This document shows, one piece after another, positions 1 to 5,315 of a stretch of 6,635 bases of DNA. The notes beneath the pieces were generated by a model, which saw only the letters and a program-made list of their open reading frames with translations, did not search any database and was not told the DNA's origin. The DNA is taken from contig JBGOTD010000044.1 of NCBI GenBank assembly GCA_041476285.1, positions 1 to 6,635 on the forward strand, in the 5' to 3' direction. The first letter of the stretch is position 1. Each line of letters begins with the position of its first letter. The position numbers and the translations under genes were made by a program. The stretch is from UBA12276 sp041476285. Lineage in GTDB: Archaea; Micrarchaeota; Micrarchaeia; Micrarchaeales; Micrarchaeaceae.

Positions 1-23
1 AGTCAATGCCAGAAAAACAGCAA

Positions 24-62
24 TTAGACACCACCTATGATAAGAGCATTAGATAAATTCAT
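24..62 (-). pseudogene. Short ORF overlapping the 74-aa membrane protein; probably a frameshifted N-terminus of a second membrane protein
   Basis: On the minus strand an ATG at 62-60 shares the ATGA overlap with the stop of the upstream 74-aa gene and follows an AAGGA-type purine stretch, so it looks like a real coupled start. The frame reads MNLSNALIIGGV and then meets TAA at 26-24. If one base is gained at about position 27, the reading continues LIAVFLALT to the window edge. Joined to the first part, this makes one continuous hydrophobic helix. I see no start codon of its own in the second frame. It may be a genuine frameshift, a consensus error, programmed frameshifting (no classical slippery heptamer is visible), or chance. 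Only 62 bases are available, so the family is unknown. Confidence 0.35.
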
Positions 63-283
63 CTTTTCCTTTTATTATTTCTTGACTTATTGGTTTTAGC
101 ATTAATTTCTATTGTTTGTGCATTCATCCAAGTAATTACTGCTGTAATTTCTATACACATCATTATTGCAGTAAGAATTATACCAAAGACATAATGTCCA
201 ACACCAAATTCAAATCCTGCCCAAACAGAGATTGGCACTTGAACTGAATATAACAAAGCGGTAAGATATTTCTGATAATTCAT
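59..283 (-). CDS. Small membrane protein with two predicted helices, function unknown
   Basis: This is a 74-aa protein I do not recognise. It has a short N-terminus (MNYQKY), a first hydrophobic stretch at about residues 7-22, a glycine-rich turn (GFEFGVG, 23-29), and a longer second helix at about 30-52 (IILTAIMMCIEITAVI). A polar tail ends in a strongly basic cluster (KSRNNKRKR). By the positive-inside rule the tail should be cytoplasmic. The ATG at 283-281 is preceded by AGTG with exactly five bases between, the same register seen before several other starts here, and a TTTTAAAT box lies at 319-312. The stop overlaps the start of the next minus-strand ORF by ATGA, suggesting a co-translated pair of small membrane proteins. 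It could belong to a pilin-like, secretion-associated or mobile-element cassette, but nothing visible decides this. Confidence 0.6.
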   Translation of the reverse strand: MNYQKYLTALLYSVQVPISVWAGFEFGVGHYVFGIILTAIMMCIEITAVITWMNAQTIEINAKTNKSRNNKRKR

Positions 284-311
284 ATAAACACTTGGTGATA
301 ACTCATCTAAG

Positions 312-319
312 ATTTAAAA
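312..319 (-). promoter_or_regulatory. Candidate TATA box for the 74-aa membrane protein
   Basis: The minus strand reads TTTTAAAT here, close to the archaeal TATA consensus. Its centre lies about 32 bases upstream of the ATG at 283, which would put transcription start near 289. That would trim the AGTG element at 292-289, so a second AT-rich stretch further upstream (about 322-352 on the minus strand) could instead be the working box. Confidence 0.35.
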
Positions 320-370
320 GCCTATTATTCCGACAAATTTAGATTATTTATACAGCGCCTGTTAATACAA

Positions 371-382
371 AAGCTTTATATA
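371..382 (+). promoter_or_regulatory. Strong archaeal BRE/TATA promoter element
   Basis: AAGC directly precedes TTTATATA (375-382), the best match in the window to a TFB-responsive element plus TATA box. Transcription is expected about 26 bases beyond the box centre, near 405. An ATG lies there (404-406) but is followed at once by a stop (ATG ATT TAG), so it does not open a gene. The transcript would instead give a leader of about 33 nt to the ORF at 438. Confidence 0.5.
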
Positions 383-423
383 TTTATACAGTAGAGAGAA
401 TTAATGATTTAGAAGATCGCAGA

Positions 424-525
424 TATTTGGTGTACAGATGCAAATGCTAACAAGATGGCTTATGAAGCAGTTCTCTTTGTTTATAGTTAGCGTAGGCATG
501 TGTGTATATAATATAACACCAAATA
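424..525 (+). repeat. 10-bp perfect inverted repeat enclosing the 35-aa ORF start
   Basis: TATTTGGTGT at 424-433 is exactly complementary to ACACCAAATA at 516-525, with 82 bases between. The left arm contains the GGTG ribosome binding site of the ORF that starts at 438, and the right arm lies inside the same ORF near its 3' end. If the arms pair in RNA, the start would be occluded. The long loop weakens the case. Confidence 0.4.
429..432 (+). promoter_or_regulatory. Ribosome binding site GGTG for the 35-aa ORF
   Basis: GGTG lies exactly five bases before ATG 438, the same spacing as before priS, rpl14 and the wHTH gene. GGTG matches the usual archaeal anti-Shine-Dalgarno sequence (16S tail ...AUCACCUCC). 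The element also sits inside the left arm of a 10-bp inverted repeat (424-433 with 516-525). Confidence 0.5.
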
Positions 526-545
526 CACACGTTTTCGCTGCATAA
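438..545 (+). CDS. 35-aa signal-peptide-like small ORF
   Basis: This is a short ORF of unknown function. The N-terminus carries basic and aromatic residues (MQMLTRWLMKQ). A hydrophobic core follows (FSLFIVSVGMCVYNI, about 12-26), then a polar stretch ending in THVFAA just before TAA at 543-545. That is the n-h-c layout of a secretion signal, with a VFAA end resembling a signal peptidase site, but no mature part follows. The start is supported by GGTG with a five-base spacer and by a TATA box at 375-382. A second in-frame ATG lies at 444. The regulator gene at 583 starts 37 bases after the stop, so the two may be co-transcribed. It may be a tiny single-helix membrane protein, a leader peptide, the remnant of a truncated secreted protein, or a chance ORF. 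Confidence 0.4.
   Translation: MQMLTRWLMKQFSLFIVSVGMCVYNITPNTHVFAA
498..532 (+). repeat. Inverted repeat around a TATA-like core upstream of the wHTH gene
   Basis: GTGTGTAT (500-507) is complementary to ATACACAC (523-530). A T-G wobble and an A-T pair can extend the stem to 498/532, with a loop of about 15 nt that is nearly all A and T. The left half overlaps TATATAAT (505-512), a possible TATA box for the regulator gene downstream. It could be an operator, an RNA hairpin competing with the 424-433/516-525 pairing, or chance in AT-rich DNA. Confidence 0.35.
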
Positions 546-582
546 ATCTCAAAAAATTTTTCTAAATCCCTTGGGTGTTTAT

Positions 583-975
583 GTGGCGCTAATAACTACT
601 AGTAGTGTGGAATTTAAATCCTTGAAACTCAGCAGGAGAGAGCAACTTGTAATGCTTGAGATAGGCAAGGACAAAATCGACACAGCATCGAGTTTCGTGG
701 ACTACATGCAGGAGAACTACGGATTCTCAAAAAGCTCAATATGGTACTGCTTAAACAGGCTCAAGGAGTTCGGACTGGTGGAATTTGCTAACAAGGTAGA
801 GCAGGGCAAGCCGCTCAGTCTTACAAAAACTGGGCTTTCAGGGCTCGGAAAGCTTGAGGGCAACAAAAACGAGCTGGTAACCCAGTTCAGCAACACTTTC
901 CTGAACAGCATGGGTAACGAAAATGTAGCCAAGTACTACGGAAGCAGCTACATCAGGAGCAGATATGCTTTATGA
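583..975 (+). CDS. Winged helix-turn-helix transcriptional regulator
   Basis: This is a probable DNA-binding regulator of about 130 aa. After a variable N-terminus comes LSRREQLVMLEIGKD (first helix), then a helix containing SSFVDYMQENYG. The likely recognition helix is SKSSIWYCLNRLKEFG, and the wing/strand region is LVEFANKVEQGKPLSLTKTGL. This pattern, with LxxLxxxGLV followed by KPLSLTxxG, is typical of MarR/PadR-like winged-helix proteins. The polar tail (about 40 residues, with tyrosines near the end) is of unknown role. Possible starts are TTG 571, GTG 583 and GTG 607. I chose GTG 583 because GGTG at 574-577 sits exactly five bases before it. No ligand domain or metal site is evident. 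Autoregulation through the inverted repeat at 498-532 is possible but inferred. Confidence 0.75.
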   Translation: MALITTSSVEFKSLKLSRREQLVMLEIGKDKIDTASSFVDYMQENYGFSKSSIWYCLNRLKEFGLVEFANKVEQGKPLSLTKTGLSGLGKLEGNKNELVTQFSNTFLNSMGNENVAKYYGSSYIRSRYAL

Positions 976-1009
976 ATGATCAGCGTCTTGGGTGAATGGG
1001 TTAGGGGTT

Positions 1010-1034
1010 GTCAGCCAGCAACTTGCTGGCTGAC
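1010..1034. repeat. 25-bp palindrome between convergent genes
   Basis: GTCAGCCAGCAA (1010-1021) and TTGCTGGCTGAC (1023-1034) are perfect 12-bp inverted arms around a single C. It lies between the stop of the wHTH gene (975) and the stop of the alkyltransferase gene (1048), so transcripts from both sides would carry the hairpin. No T-tract follows on either strand, so it is not a classical intrinsic terminator. It could be a bidirectional 3'-end or stability hairpin, or a protein-binding site. Confidence 0.7.
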
Positions 1035-1047
1035 TCATGCTTAAGCT

Positions 1048-1347
1048 TTAGATTGCTCCCTCTTTCTTCAACAGTGCAATCTTTCTTTTAGGTCCTCCGC
1101 TGCTGTAATTGCCAAAAGAGCCATCGCTTTTTACAACCCTATGACACGGTATAATTATGGGTAATGGATTCTTTTTTAATGCAGTTCCGACTGCCCTATA
1201 TGCATTCTTGCTTCCTATTTGCTCGGCTATCTCTTTGTACGTCTTCGTTTTGCCACTCTTTATCAGAAGCGTTGCCATTAGCACCCTTTTCTGAAATTCA
1301 GTAAGGCCGTACGAATTGAGTTTTCTTGATATTGTTTCCGTTTTCAT
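1048..1347 (-). CDS. ogt: Methylated-DNA--protein-cysteine S-methyltransferase (O6-alkylguanine-DNA alkyltransferase), minimal form
   Basis: This suicide DNA-repair protein moves the alkyl group of O6-alkylguanine onto its own cysteine. The 99 aa hold the C-terminal DNA-binding/active-site domain. Visible are FQKRVL (19-24), TYKEIA with the conserved Tyr37, the helix NAYRAVGTALKKNP with the arginine finger at Arg51, the active site IIPCHRVV with Cys68, and the GNYSSGGPKRKIALLKKEG end. The N-terminal domain of full-length enzymes (total about 150-180 aa) is absent, as in several short archaeal and bacterial members. The active cysteine is present, so it is not a tryptophan-type ATL protein. 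The gene is divergent from ilvE, and both are served by the AT-rich stretch at 1371-1392. I chose ATG 1347. Its spacing to an AT-rich box at about 1376-1383 suggests a short leader. Confidence 0.92.
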   Translation of the reverse strand: MKTETISRKLNSYGLTEFQKRVLMATLLIKSGKTKTYKEIAEQIGSKNAYRAVGTALKKNPLPIIIPCHRVVKSDGSFGNYSSGGPKRKIALLKKEGAI

Positions 1348-1370
1348 CGACTCATTACCTTAATGATTTT

Positions 1371-1392
1371 TCATTCTTATATTATTAAATCC
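1371..1392. promoter_or_regulatory. Shared AT-rich divergent promoter of the alkyltransferase gene and ilvE
   Basis: The 71-base gap between the divergent starts contains one AT-rich block. On the plus strand ATTAAAT (1384-1390) is centred about 32 bases before ilvE ATG 1419. On the minus strand AATATAAG (about 1383-1376) is about 32 bases before ATG 1347. Each gene would have only a short leader, and neither start has a GGTG-like element in the expected place, which fits nearly leaderless transcripts. Confidence 0.4.
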
Positions 1393-1418
1393 TTTACTAG
1401 GTAATACTTCTTGATTAG

Positions 1419-2336
1419 ATGCCCAAAGATTCACAACTTTATTTTTGGCTTGACAATAAAATAGTAAGAAGGAAGGATGCAGTAGTGCCAATACTTACGC
1501 ATTCTCTTCAGTATGGTAGTGGGATATTCGAGGGCATAAGGACGTACAAAACGCCAAGCGGACCGGCAATATTCAGATTGAACGATCATATAAAGAGGTT
1601 CTTCAAAAGCGCAAAGGTATACTGCATGGATTTGGGTTACACCCAAAGTGAAATCCATGAGGCAATAATAAATGTCGTAAAGCGCAACAAGCTGGAGTCC
1701 TGTTATATTAGGCCATTTGCATTTTACGACGATGACAACATAGGGATAAGCACATACGGCAAGGAAATAAGCGTATTCATAGCTGCAATTCCTTTCGGAG
1801 CATATTTTGGAAAAGGCAAAGAGCATGGGATAAAATGCAAAATCTCATCATGGCAGAGGATAAATTCACTCATTCTGCCACCTGAGGCTAAGGCAAGCGG
1901 CAATTACATAAATTCCATAATAGCAAATCTTGAGGCAAAGAGTACCGGAGCTGACGAGGCGATACTTACTTCGCTTGACGGGTATGTTGCAGAAGGTTCT
2001 GGAGAAAACATATTCATTGTGGATGAGGGCAGGCTTGTTACACCATCTAGAGAGGCAGACATACTCTTAGGCATAACAAGAGACAGCATCATAAAAATTT
2101 CAGATAACCTTGGCCTTGATGTCACAGAAAGGAACATACACAAGGAAGAATTATACACATGCGATGAGGCATTTTTCGTAGGAACCGCTGCAGAAGTGAC
2201 TCCGATAACTTATATAGACTCAAGGAAGGTAGGAACCGGAAAGCCCGGTGATATTACAAAACAGCTTGCAGATGAGTATTCAAAAATAGTAAGTGGAAGA
2301 AACAAGGAATTCGATTACTGGCTGACGTACATCTGA
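1419..2336 (+). CDS. ilvE: Branched-chain amino acid aminotransferase (PLP fold type IV)
   Basis: It catalyses the last step of Val, Leu and Ile synthesis, or the first step of their breakdown: transfer of an amino group between glutamate and branched-chain 2-oxo acids, PLP-dependent and cytosolic. At 305 aa it matches the usual length. Motifs in order: HSLQYGSGIFEGIRTY (28-43); the arginine segment YIRPFAF (96-102); PPEAKASGNYINS with the PLP Schiff-base lysine at Lys158; DGYVAEGSGENIF (187-199), the class IV signature whose Glu192 contacts the pyridine nitrogen; GITRDSI (218-224); and FFVGTAAEVTPI (252-263). These fit IlvE better than D-amino acid transaminase or aminodeoxychorismate lyase. 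No other branched-chain genes are nearby. ATG 1419 fits the TATA-like box at 1384-1390 and a near-leaderless message. It converges on pth2 with a 2-base gap. Confidence 0.95.
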   Translation: MPKDSQLYFWLDNKIVRRKDAVVPILTHSLQYGSGIFEGIRTYKTPSGPAIFRLNDHIKRFFKSAKVYCMDLGYTQSEIHEAIINVVKRNKLESCYIRPFAFYDDDNIGISTYGKEISVFIAAIPFGAYFGKGKEHGIKCKISSWQRINSLILPPEAKASGNYINSIIANLEAKSTGADEAILTSLDGYVAEGSGENIFIVDEGRLVTPSREADILLGITRDSIIKISDNLGLDVTERNIHKEELYTCDEAFFVGTAAEVTPITYIDSRKVGTGKPGDITKQLADEYSKIVSGRNKEFDYWLTYI

Positions 2337-2338
2337 AA

Positions 2339-2704
2339 TTAAAGGAGTTTCAGGGTCTTGGTGAATTGATCTATTTCTGAACCTTTCCACGGCCCTATTC
2401 CAAGCGCGGTTTTTGTGCCAGGAGGCAGCTGTGTAAGACCAGCGTCGCTGACAAGCGCACATGGTATCTTTTTGAATTCGAACGCCTTATAAAGTTTTGT
2501 AAGTGCCTCTTCGTCACCGACCTTGAGGACTATCTTCTTTTCGCCAGCATCCAGCCATTCCTTTGCGATGCTTTTGTCTTTTTTTTCAGTTTCAAGATAG
2601 CTCATCAGCGCTGCGTGCGCGCCTTGAGCAACAATTTTTCCTTTATTCATGTCAAGGTCGGATCTTATGATTATTACCTGTTTTATCTCTTCCTTAAGTT
2701 GCAT
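2339..2704 (-). CDS. pth2: Peptidyl-tRNA hydrolase, Pth2 family
   Basis: It releases tRNA from peptidyl-tRNAs that drop off the ribosome. This is the archaeal/eukaryotic family, unrelated to bacterial Pth. The 121 aa are full length. Visible are the first strand IIIRSDLDMNKGKIVAQGAHAAL (11-33, with the conserved Lys21, Gln27 and His30), the middle helix KEWLDAGEKKIVLKV, and the signature VSDAGLTQLPPGTKTALGIGPW (85-106), which holds the conserved Asp87, Thr91 and Thr98. ATG 2704 matches the family N-terminus. There is no good ribosome binding element, which suggests a leaderless or short-leader message from the AT-rich gap to priS. The reading frame contains a run of eight A (plus-strand T8 at 2579-2586), a possible slippage point, but the frame is intact. 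Confidence 0.95.
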   Translation of the reverse strand: MQLKEEIKQVIIIRSDLDMNKGKIVAQGAHAALMSYLETEKKDKSIAKEWLDAGEKKIVLKVGDEEALTKLYKAFEFKKIPCALVSDAGLTQLPPGTKTALGIGPWKGSEIDQFTKTLKLL

Positions 2705-2718
2705 GTGAACATCTTAGC

Positions 2719-2743
2719 ATAATATATTCTTATTCCTATATAT
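2719..2743. promoter_or_regulatory. Divergent promoter region of pth2 and priS
   Basis: Two TATA-like blocks lie in the 67-base gap: ATAATATATT (2719-2728) and CTATATAT (2736-2743). For priS the first would place transcription start near 2751, leaving the GGTG at 2763-2766 within the leader. For pth2 the near-palindromic second block, about 35 bases before ATG 2704, fits a short leader. Which box serves which gene is inference. Confidence 0.4.
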
Positions 2744-2762
2744 TAGTAAGAATTAATTAATT

Positions 2763-2766
2763 GGTG
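2763..2766 (+). promoter_or_regulatory. priS: Ribosome binding site GGTG deciding the priS start
   Basis: GGTG followed by exactly five bases precedes TTG 2772. No ATG or GTG competes upstream, because the frame is closed by TAA at 2754-2756. This supports the unusual TTG start. Confidence 0.5.
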
Positions 2767-2771
2767 TTCTT

Positions 2772-3923
2772 TTGCTCGGAGAAAAAGAGTCCCTGCTCTT
2801 CAAAGGACTTTTGAAAGGGTTTTACGAGAATGTCGTAAATATCGCGCCGAGAAACATTGAAAAAAGGGAATTCGGCTTCGGCGATTTCGAGCGGAAGATA
2901 CTGTACAGACACTATTCCTTCAAGGATGAAAGCACTCTTAAATCTTATCTTGTGAAAAACGCGCCGCCATTTGTATCAGTATCATCTTCTGAATACGAAA
3001 AGCCCGATGGGCGGCCAATGGAAAACAAGAAATGGATAGGCGGCGATCTGCTTTTCGACATAGACGCAAGTGACCTGAACCTGAAATGCAAAACGGAACA
3101 CAGCAGCTCGTGGGTATGTGAAAATTGTCTTGATGGCGCAAAACTCGAGACAATAAAACTCGTAGAGGAGTTTTTGGTCCCTGACTTCGGATTTTCCGAA
3201 GGTGATATAAGCATAAACTTCAGTGGGAACCGTGGCTACCACATACATGTGCGCAACGATGAAATGTTCAAGTTGAATAGCGATGCAAGAAAGAACATAA
3301 GCAACTACATAACAGGAAACAATATCGACCTTAGTTCATTCTTTCCAACTCTTGGAAGAAGAGGAGTTAGACTTGAGGGACCAAAGCCTACTGATTACGG
3401 ATGGGGTGGCAAGCTAGCCAATGGAGTAGTGAAGGCGCTTAATAGTGGAGTCAGCGACCTCATGGAATTGGGAATAGACAAGAAAAATGCTGAGATGCTG
3501 GTCAGAAAAAATGCTGAGATAAGGCTTGGCATAACTACTGGCAACTGGGATAAGATAAACATACCCAAAAAGGCGGAATTCTGGAGCAACGTGCTGAAGA
3601 GCATCTCAATAAAGCAGAGCGATGCAATAGACAAAAATGTAAGCACAGACGTTTTTCATCTCATAAGGCTGCCAGGCACAATACACGGAGATACAGGCCT
3701 TGTGGCAAAACGTGTCAAGTCACTCAAGGCGCTCCAGCAATTTGATCCGATGAAAGAGGCGATCGCATTTGGCGAAGCCCATATCAAAATAACAACAAAA
3801 AAAGTGCCGAAATTTGATATGGGAAATGGCAGTTTCGGGCCCTACGAAAACAGCGAAATTAGCATCCCGTCATATGCTGCAGTTTACCTTATTCTGAAAA
3901 GGCTTGCCTCCCTAAAAGCATGA
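2772..3923 (+). CDS. priS: DNA primase small (catalytic) subunit PriS
   Basis: This is the catalytic subunit of the archaeal/eukaryotic two-subunit primase (with PriL), which makes primers for replication forks. It has 383 aa, somewhat longer than many archaeal PriS proteins. In order: REFGF (32-36); the catalytic LLFDIDASDL with metal-binding Asp96 and Asp98; a zinc-type site Cys106, His110, Cys116, Cys119; FSGNRGYHIHV (150-160), the nucleotide-binding SGxRGxH motif; an insert-like middle (about 215-285); then STDVFHLIRLPGTIHGDTGLVAK (291-313) with the third catalytic Asp293 and the conserved Arg299 and His305. The family end is DPMKEAIAF, followed by about 50 extra residues (SFGPYENSEISIPSYAAVYLILKR). 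The TTG start is supported by GGTG five bases upstream. PriL is not in the window. Confidence 0.95.
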   Translation: MLGEKESLLFKGLLKGFYENVVNIAPRNIEKREFGFGDFERKILYRHYSFKDESTLKSYLVKNAPPFVSVSSSEYEKPDGRPMENKKWIGGDLLFDIDASDLNLKCKTEHSSSWVCENCLDGAKLETIKLVEEFLVPDFGFSEGDISINFSGNRGYHIHVRNDEMFKLNSDARKNISNYITGNNIDLSSFFPTLGRRGVRLEGPKPTDYGWGGKLANGVVKALNSGVSDLMELGIDKKNAEMLVRKNAEIRLGITTGNWDKINIPKKAEFWSNVLKSISIKQSDAIDKNVSTDVFHLIRLPGTIHGDTGLVAKRVKSLKALQQFDPMKEAIAFGEAHIKITTKKVPKFDMGNGSFGPYENSEISIPSYAAVYLILKRLASLKA

Positions 3924-4018
3924 TTAACTGCCATCGGCAGCAAACATTAGTTAACTTCTCCTAAAGAGCCCCCAATGATAAGTTTTTAGCTCTTGCAGAT
4001 ACAATTTCATATGATAGG

Positions 4019-5239
4019 ATGGTTGAGAGACTATTGGTACTTGCAGTAGACATAGATAATGACCTTTACAGGAAGACAAAGATAACCGGTCCTGTAATAG
4101 GAAGAAACGACAACCTTAAGGCGGCCGCAAAGCTGGCTCTTGCCGATCCGCAGGACTCAGACGCGAATGCGATGTTCGAAGCGGTTAAAAAATACGACGA
4201 GCTGAAGTCAAAGGGCTACTCCGTAAATGTTGCAACAGTTACCGGCGCCGAGAAGGAGGGTTACGTCGCTGACGTCGAACTTGTAAGGCAGATTGAACTG
4301 GTGCTTGAAAGGCTAAAGAGCGATGCCTGTGTCCTTGTCACTGATGGAAGCAGCGATACAAGGGTATTGCCGTTGCTGAAGAACAGGATAAAGGTAAACA
4401 GCGTTGACATAGTCAAGATAAAGCAGGCACAGGGATTCGAGAATACATATTTCACAATTCTTGAGAAGCTCAAGGAACCGCACTATGCAAGGATAGTGTT
4501 CGGCATACCTGCGGTTTTGTTCCTTCTCTTTTCAATAAGTTACTATTTCAACTTGGGATGGCAGCCTCCTGTCGCATTGATAGGAGTTTACCTTGTCCTG
4601 AAAGGATTTGGGCTTGAGGATGCATTCGTCAGCTCGTTCAGGGGCTTCGGCTTCAGCATAGAAAGGCTCAGTTTTGTATTTTACATAGGCGCACTGATAT
4701 TCTTCGTGATAAGCCTGATAATAGGCTATGCGGCGTATACAACCAGCATAGGCACCACAACAGATCTTTTGGTCCTGGGCTCGCAGTCCGTAGAGGGATT
4801 CCTGACCCTGTTTCCGGTAAGCCTTCTGCTCTACCTTGTCGGCAGGCTTATAGACCTTGAAAACAAGCGCATGAGATACAGGGCGATATCGCAGGGCACA
4901 TATGTAGGCTACGGGATAGTGGCGATCGCCATGCTTTACCTCGCTTCATCGTGGATAGTCGGCCAGATATACTTCTGGGAGTTCCTCTTATTTAGCATCG
5001 GCATACTCATGGCGGGCTACGGCCTGTCGCTATTCAGCACCTTCCTTAGGAGAAGGGCTATAAGGCGTGCAAAAATCAAGGATAAACGCGTGATAAACGA
5101 CATCGGCGCATACATAGGAAAAATCACCGAAGTCGACTCGAAGCGCGGCCTAATATTCGTCAAGACTGATTATGGCAGCGTAATAAAGTACGATGTAGAC
5201 AGGATAACAGGAGTGTCTGACAGGGTAGTCATAAGATAA
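4019..5239 (+). CDS. DUF373 family membrane protein with a small C-terminal barrel-like domain
   Basis: This is an archaeal family (DUF373) of unknown biochemical function. The 406 aa comprise an N-terminal soluble domain (1-150) with family motifs LAVDIDNDLYRKT, GPVIGRNDNLKAA, LADPQDSDANAMF and VLVTDGSSDTRVLPLL, which suggests a Rossmann-like or TOPRIM-like fold. About six hydrophobic helices follow (near 158-176, 183-199, 217-237, 258-277, 294-313 and 318-341), then a basic linker (RRRAIRRAKIKDKR). The last 45 residues are beta-rich (YIGKITEVDSKRGLIFVKT, then VIKYDVDRITGVSDRVVI) and resemble a PRC-barrel or similar small barrel. Soluble ends are probably cytoplasmic. ATG 4019 matches the family N-terminus. 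A weak TATA-like box lies at about 3980-3989, giving a very short leader. Its position just before rnp1 hints at co-regulation, but a 76-base gap with its own signals separates them. Confidence 0.9.
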   Translation: MVERLLVLAVDIDNDLYRKTKITGPVIGRNDNLKAAAKLALADPQDSDANAMFEAVKKYDELKSKGYSVNVATVTGAEKEGYVADVELVRQIELVLERLKSDACVLVTDGSSDTRVLPLLKNRIKVNSVDIVKIKQAQGFENTYFTILEKLKEPHYARIVFGIPAVLFLLFSISYYFNLGWQPPVALIGVYLVLKGFGLEDAFVSSFRGFGFSIERLSFVFYIGALIFFVISLIIGYAAYTTSIGTTTDLLVLGSQSVEGFLTLFPVSLLLYLVGRLIDLENKRMRYRAISQGTYVGYGIVAIAMLYLASSWIVGQIYFWEFLLFSIGILMAGYGLSLFSTFLRRRAIRRAKIKDKRVINDIGAYIGKITEVDSKRGLIFVKTDYGSVIKYDVDRITGVSDRVVIR

Positions 5240-5244
5240 GCGGC

Positions 5245-5273
5245 TATTTTGCCCGATCTTTCTATTCATTTTT
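5245..5273 (+). terminator. T-rich putative transcription terminator after the DUF373 gene
   Basis: Pyrimidine-rich DNA with TTTT (5247-5250), CTTTCT (5258-5263) and TTTTT (5269-5273) follows the DUF373 stop by a few bases, without a stem. Archaeal termination commonly uses such T-tracts. A new TATA-like box follows at 5307-5314, consistent with separate transcription of the ribosomal cluster. Confidence 0.4.
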
Positions 5274-5300
5274 GCACCGCACATAACGTCAACGCTAAAA

Positions 5301-5314
5301 GAAAGGTTTAAATT
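5301..5314 (+). promoter_or_regulatory. BRE/TATA promoter of the rnp1-rps17-rpl14-rpl24 cluster
   Basis: GAAAGG (purine-rich BRE-like) is followed by TTTAAATT (5307-5314). Expected transcription start is about 5336-5338, beyond ATG 5316. This raises the possibility that rnp1 starts at GTG 5343 instead, with a leader of about 6 nt. Confidence 0.5.
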
Positions 5315-5315
5315 A

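Noticed and set aside
404..412. ATG at 404 at the ideal leaderless distance from the TATA box at 375-382
   Set aside because: It reads ATG ATT TAG, a two-codon ORF, so it cannot be a useful gene; kept only as a marker of the likely transcription start.
284..582. tRNA, C/D-box sRNA, CRISPR repeat or attachment site in the AT-rich gap
   Set aside because: I found no cloverleaf, no CCA-end or T-loop motif, no repeated spacer pattern and no tRNA-end duplication; only promoters, inverted repeats and the 35-aa ORF are supported.
1431..1826. Long reverse-strand ORF (131 codons) opposite ilvE
   Set aside because: It is the antisense of a clear aminotransferase gene, its composition is rich in Tyr and Cys without family motifs, and it has no start signal.
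2579..2586. T8 tract (A8 in the pth2 coding strand) as a frameshift or slippage site
   Set aside because: The pth2 frame is intact and fully conserved on both sides (Glu-Lys-Lys codons), so nothing suggests recoding.
2938..3248. Three overlapping reverse-strand ORFs opposite priS
   Set aside because: Antisense shadows of the catalytic region; low-complexity, no motifs, mutually overlapping.
3928..3940. CTGCC-ATC-GGCAG hairpin just after priS, flanked by TTAAC/GTTAA
   Set aside because: A 5-bp stem with a 3-base loop is expected by chance, and no T-tract follows; too weak to call a terminator or operator.
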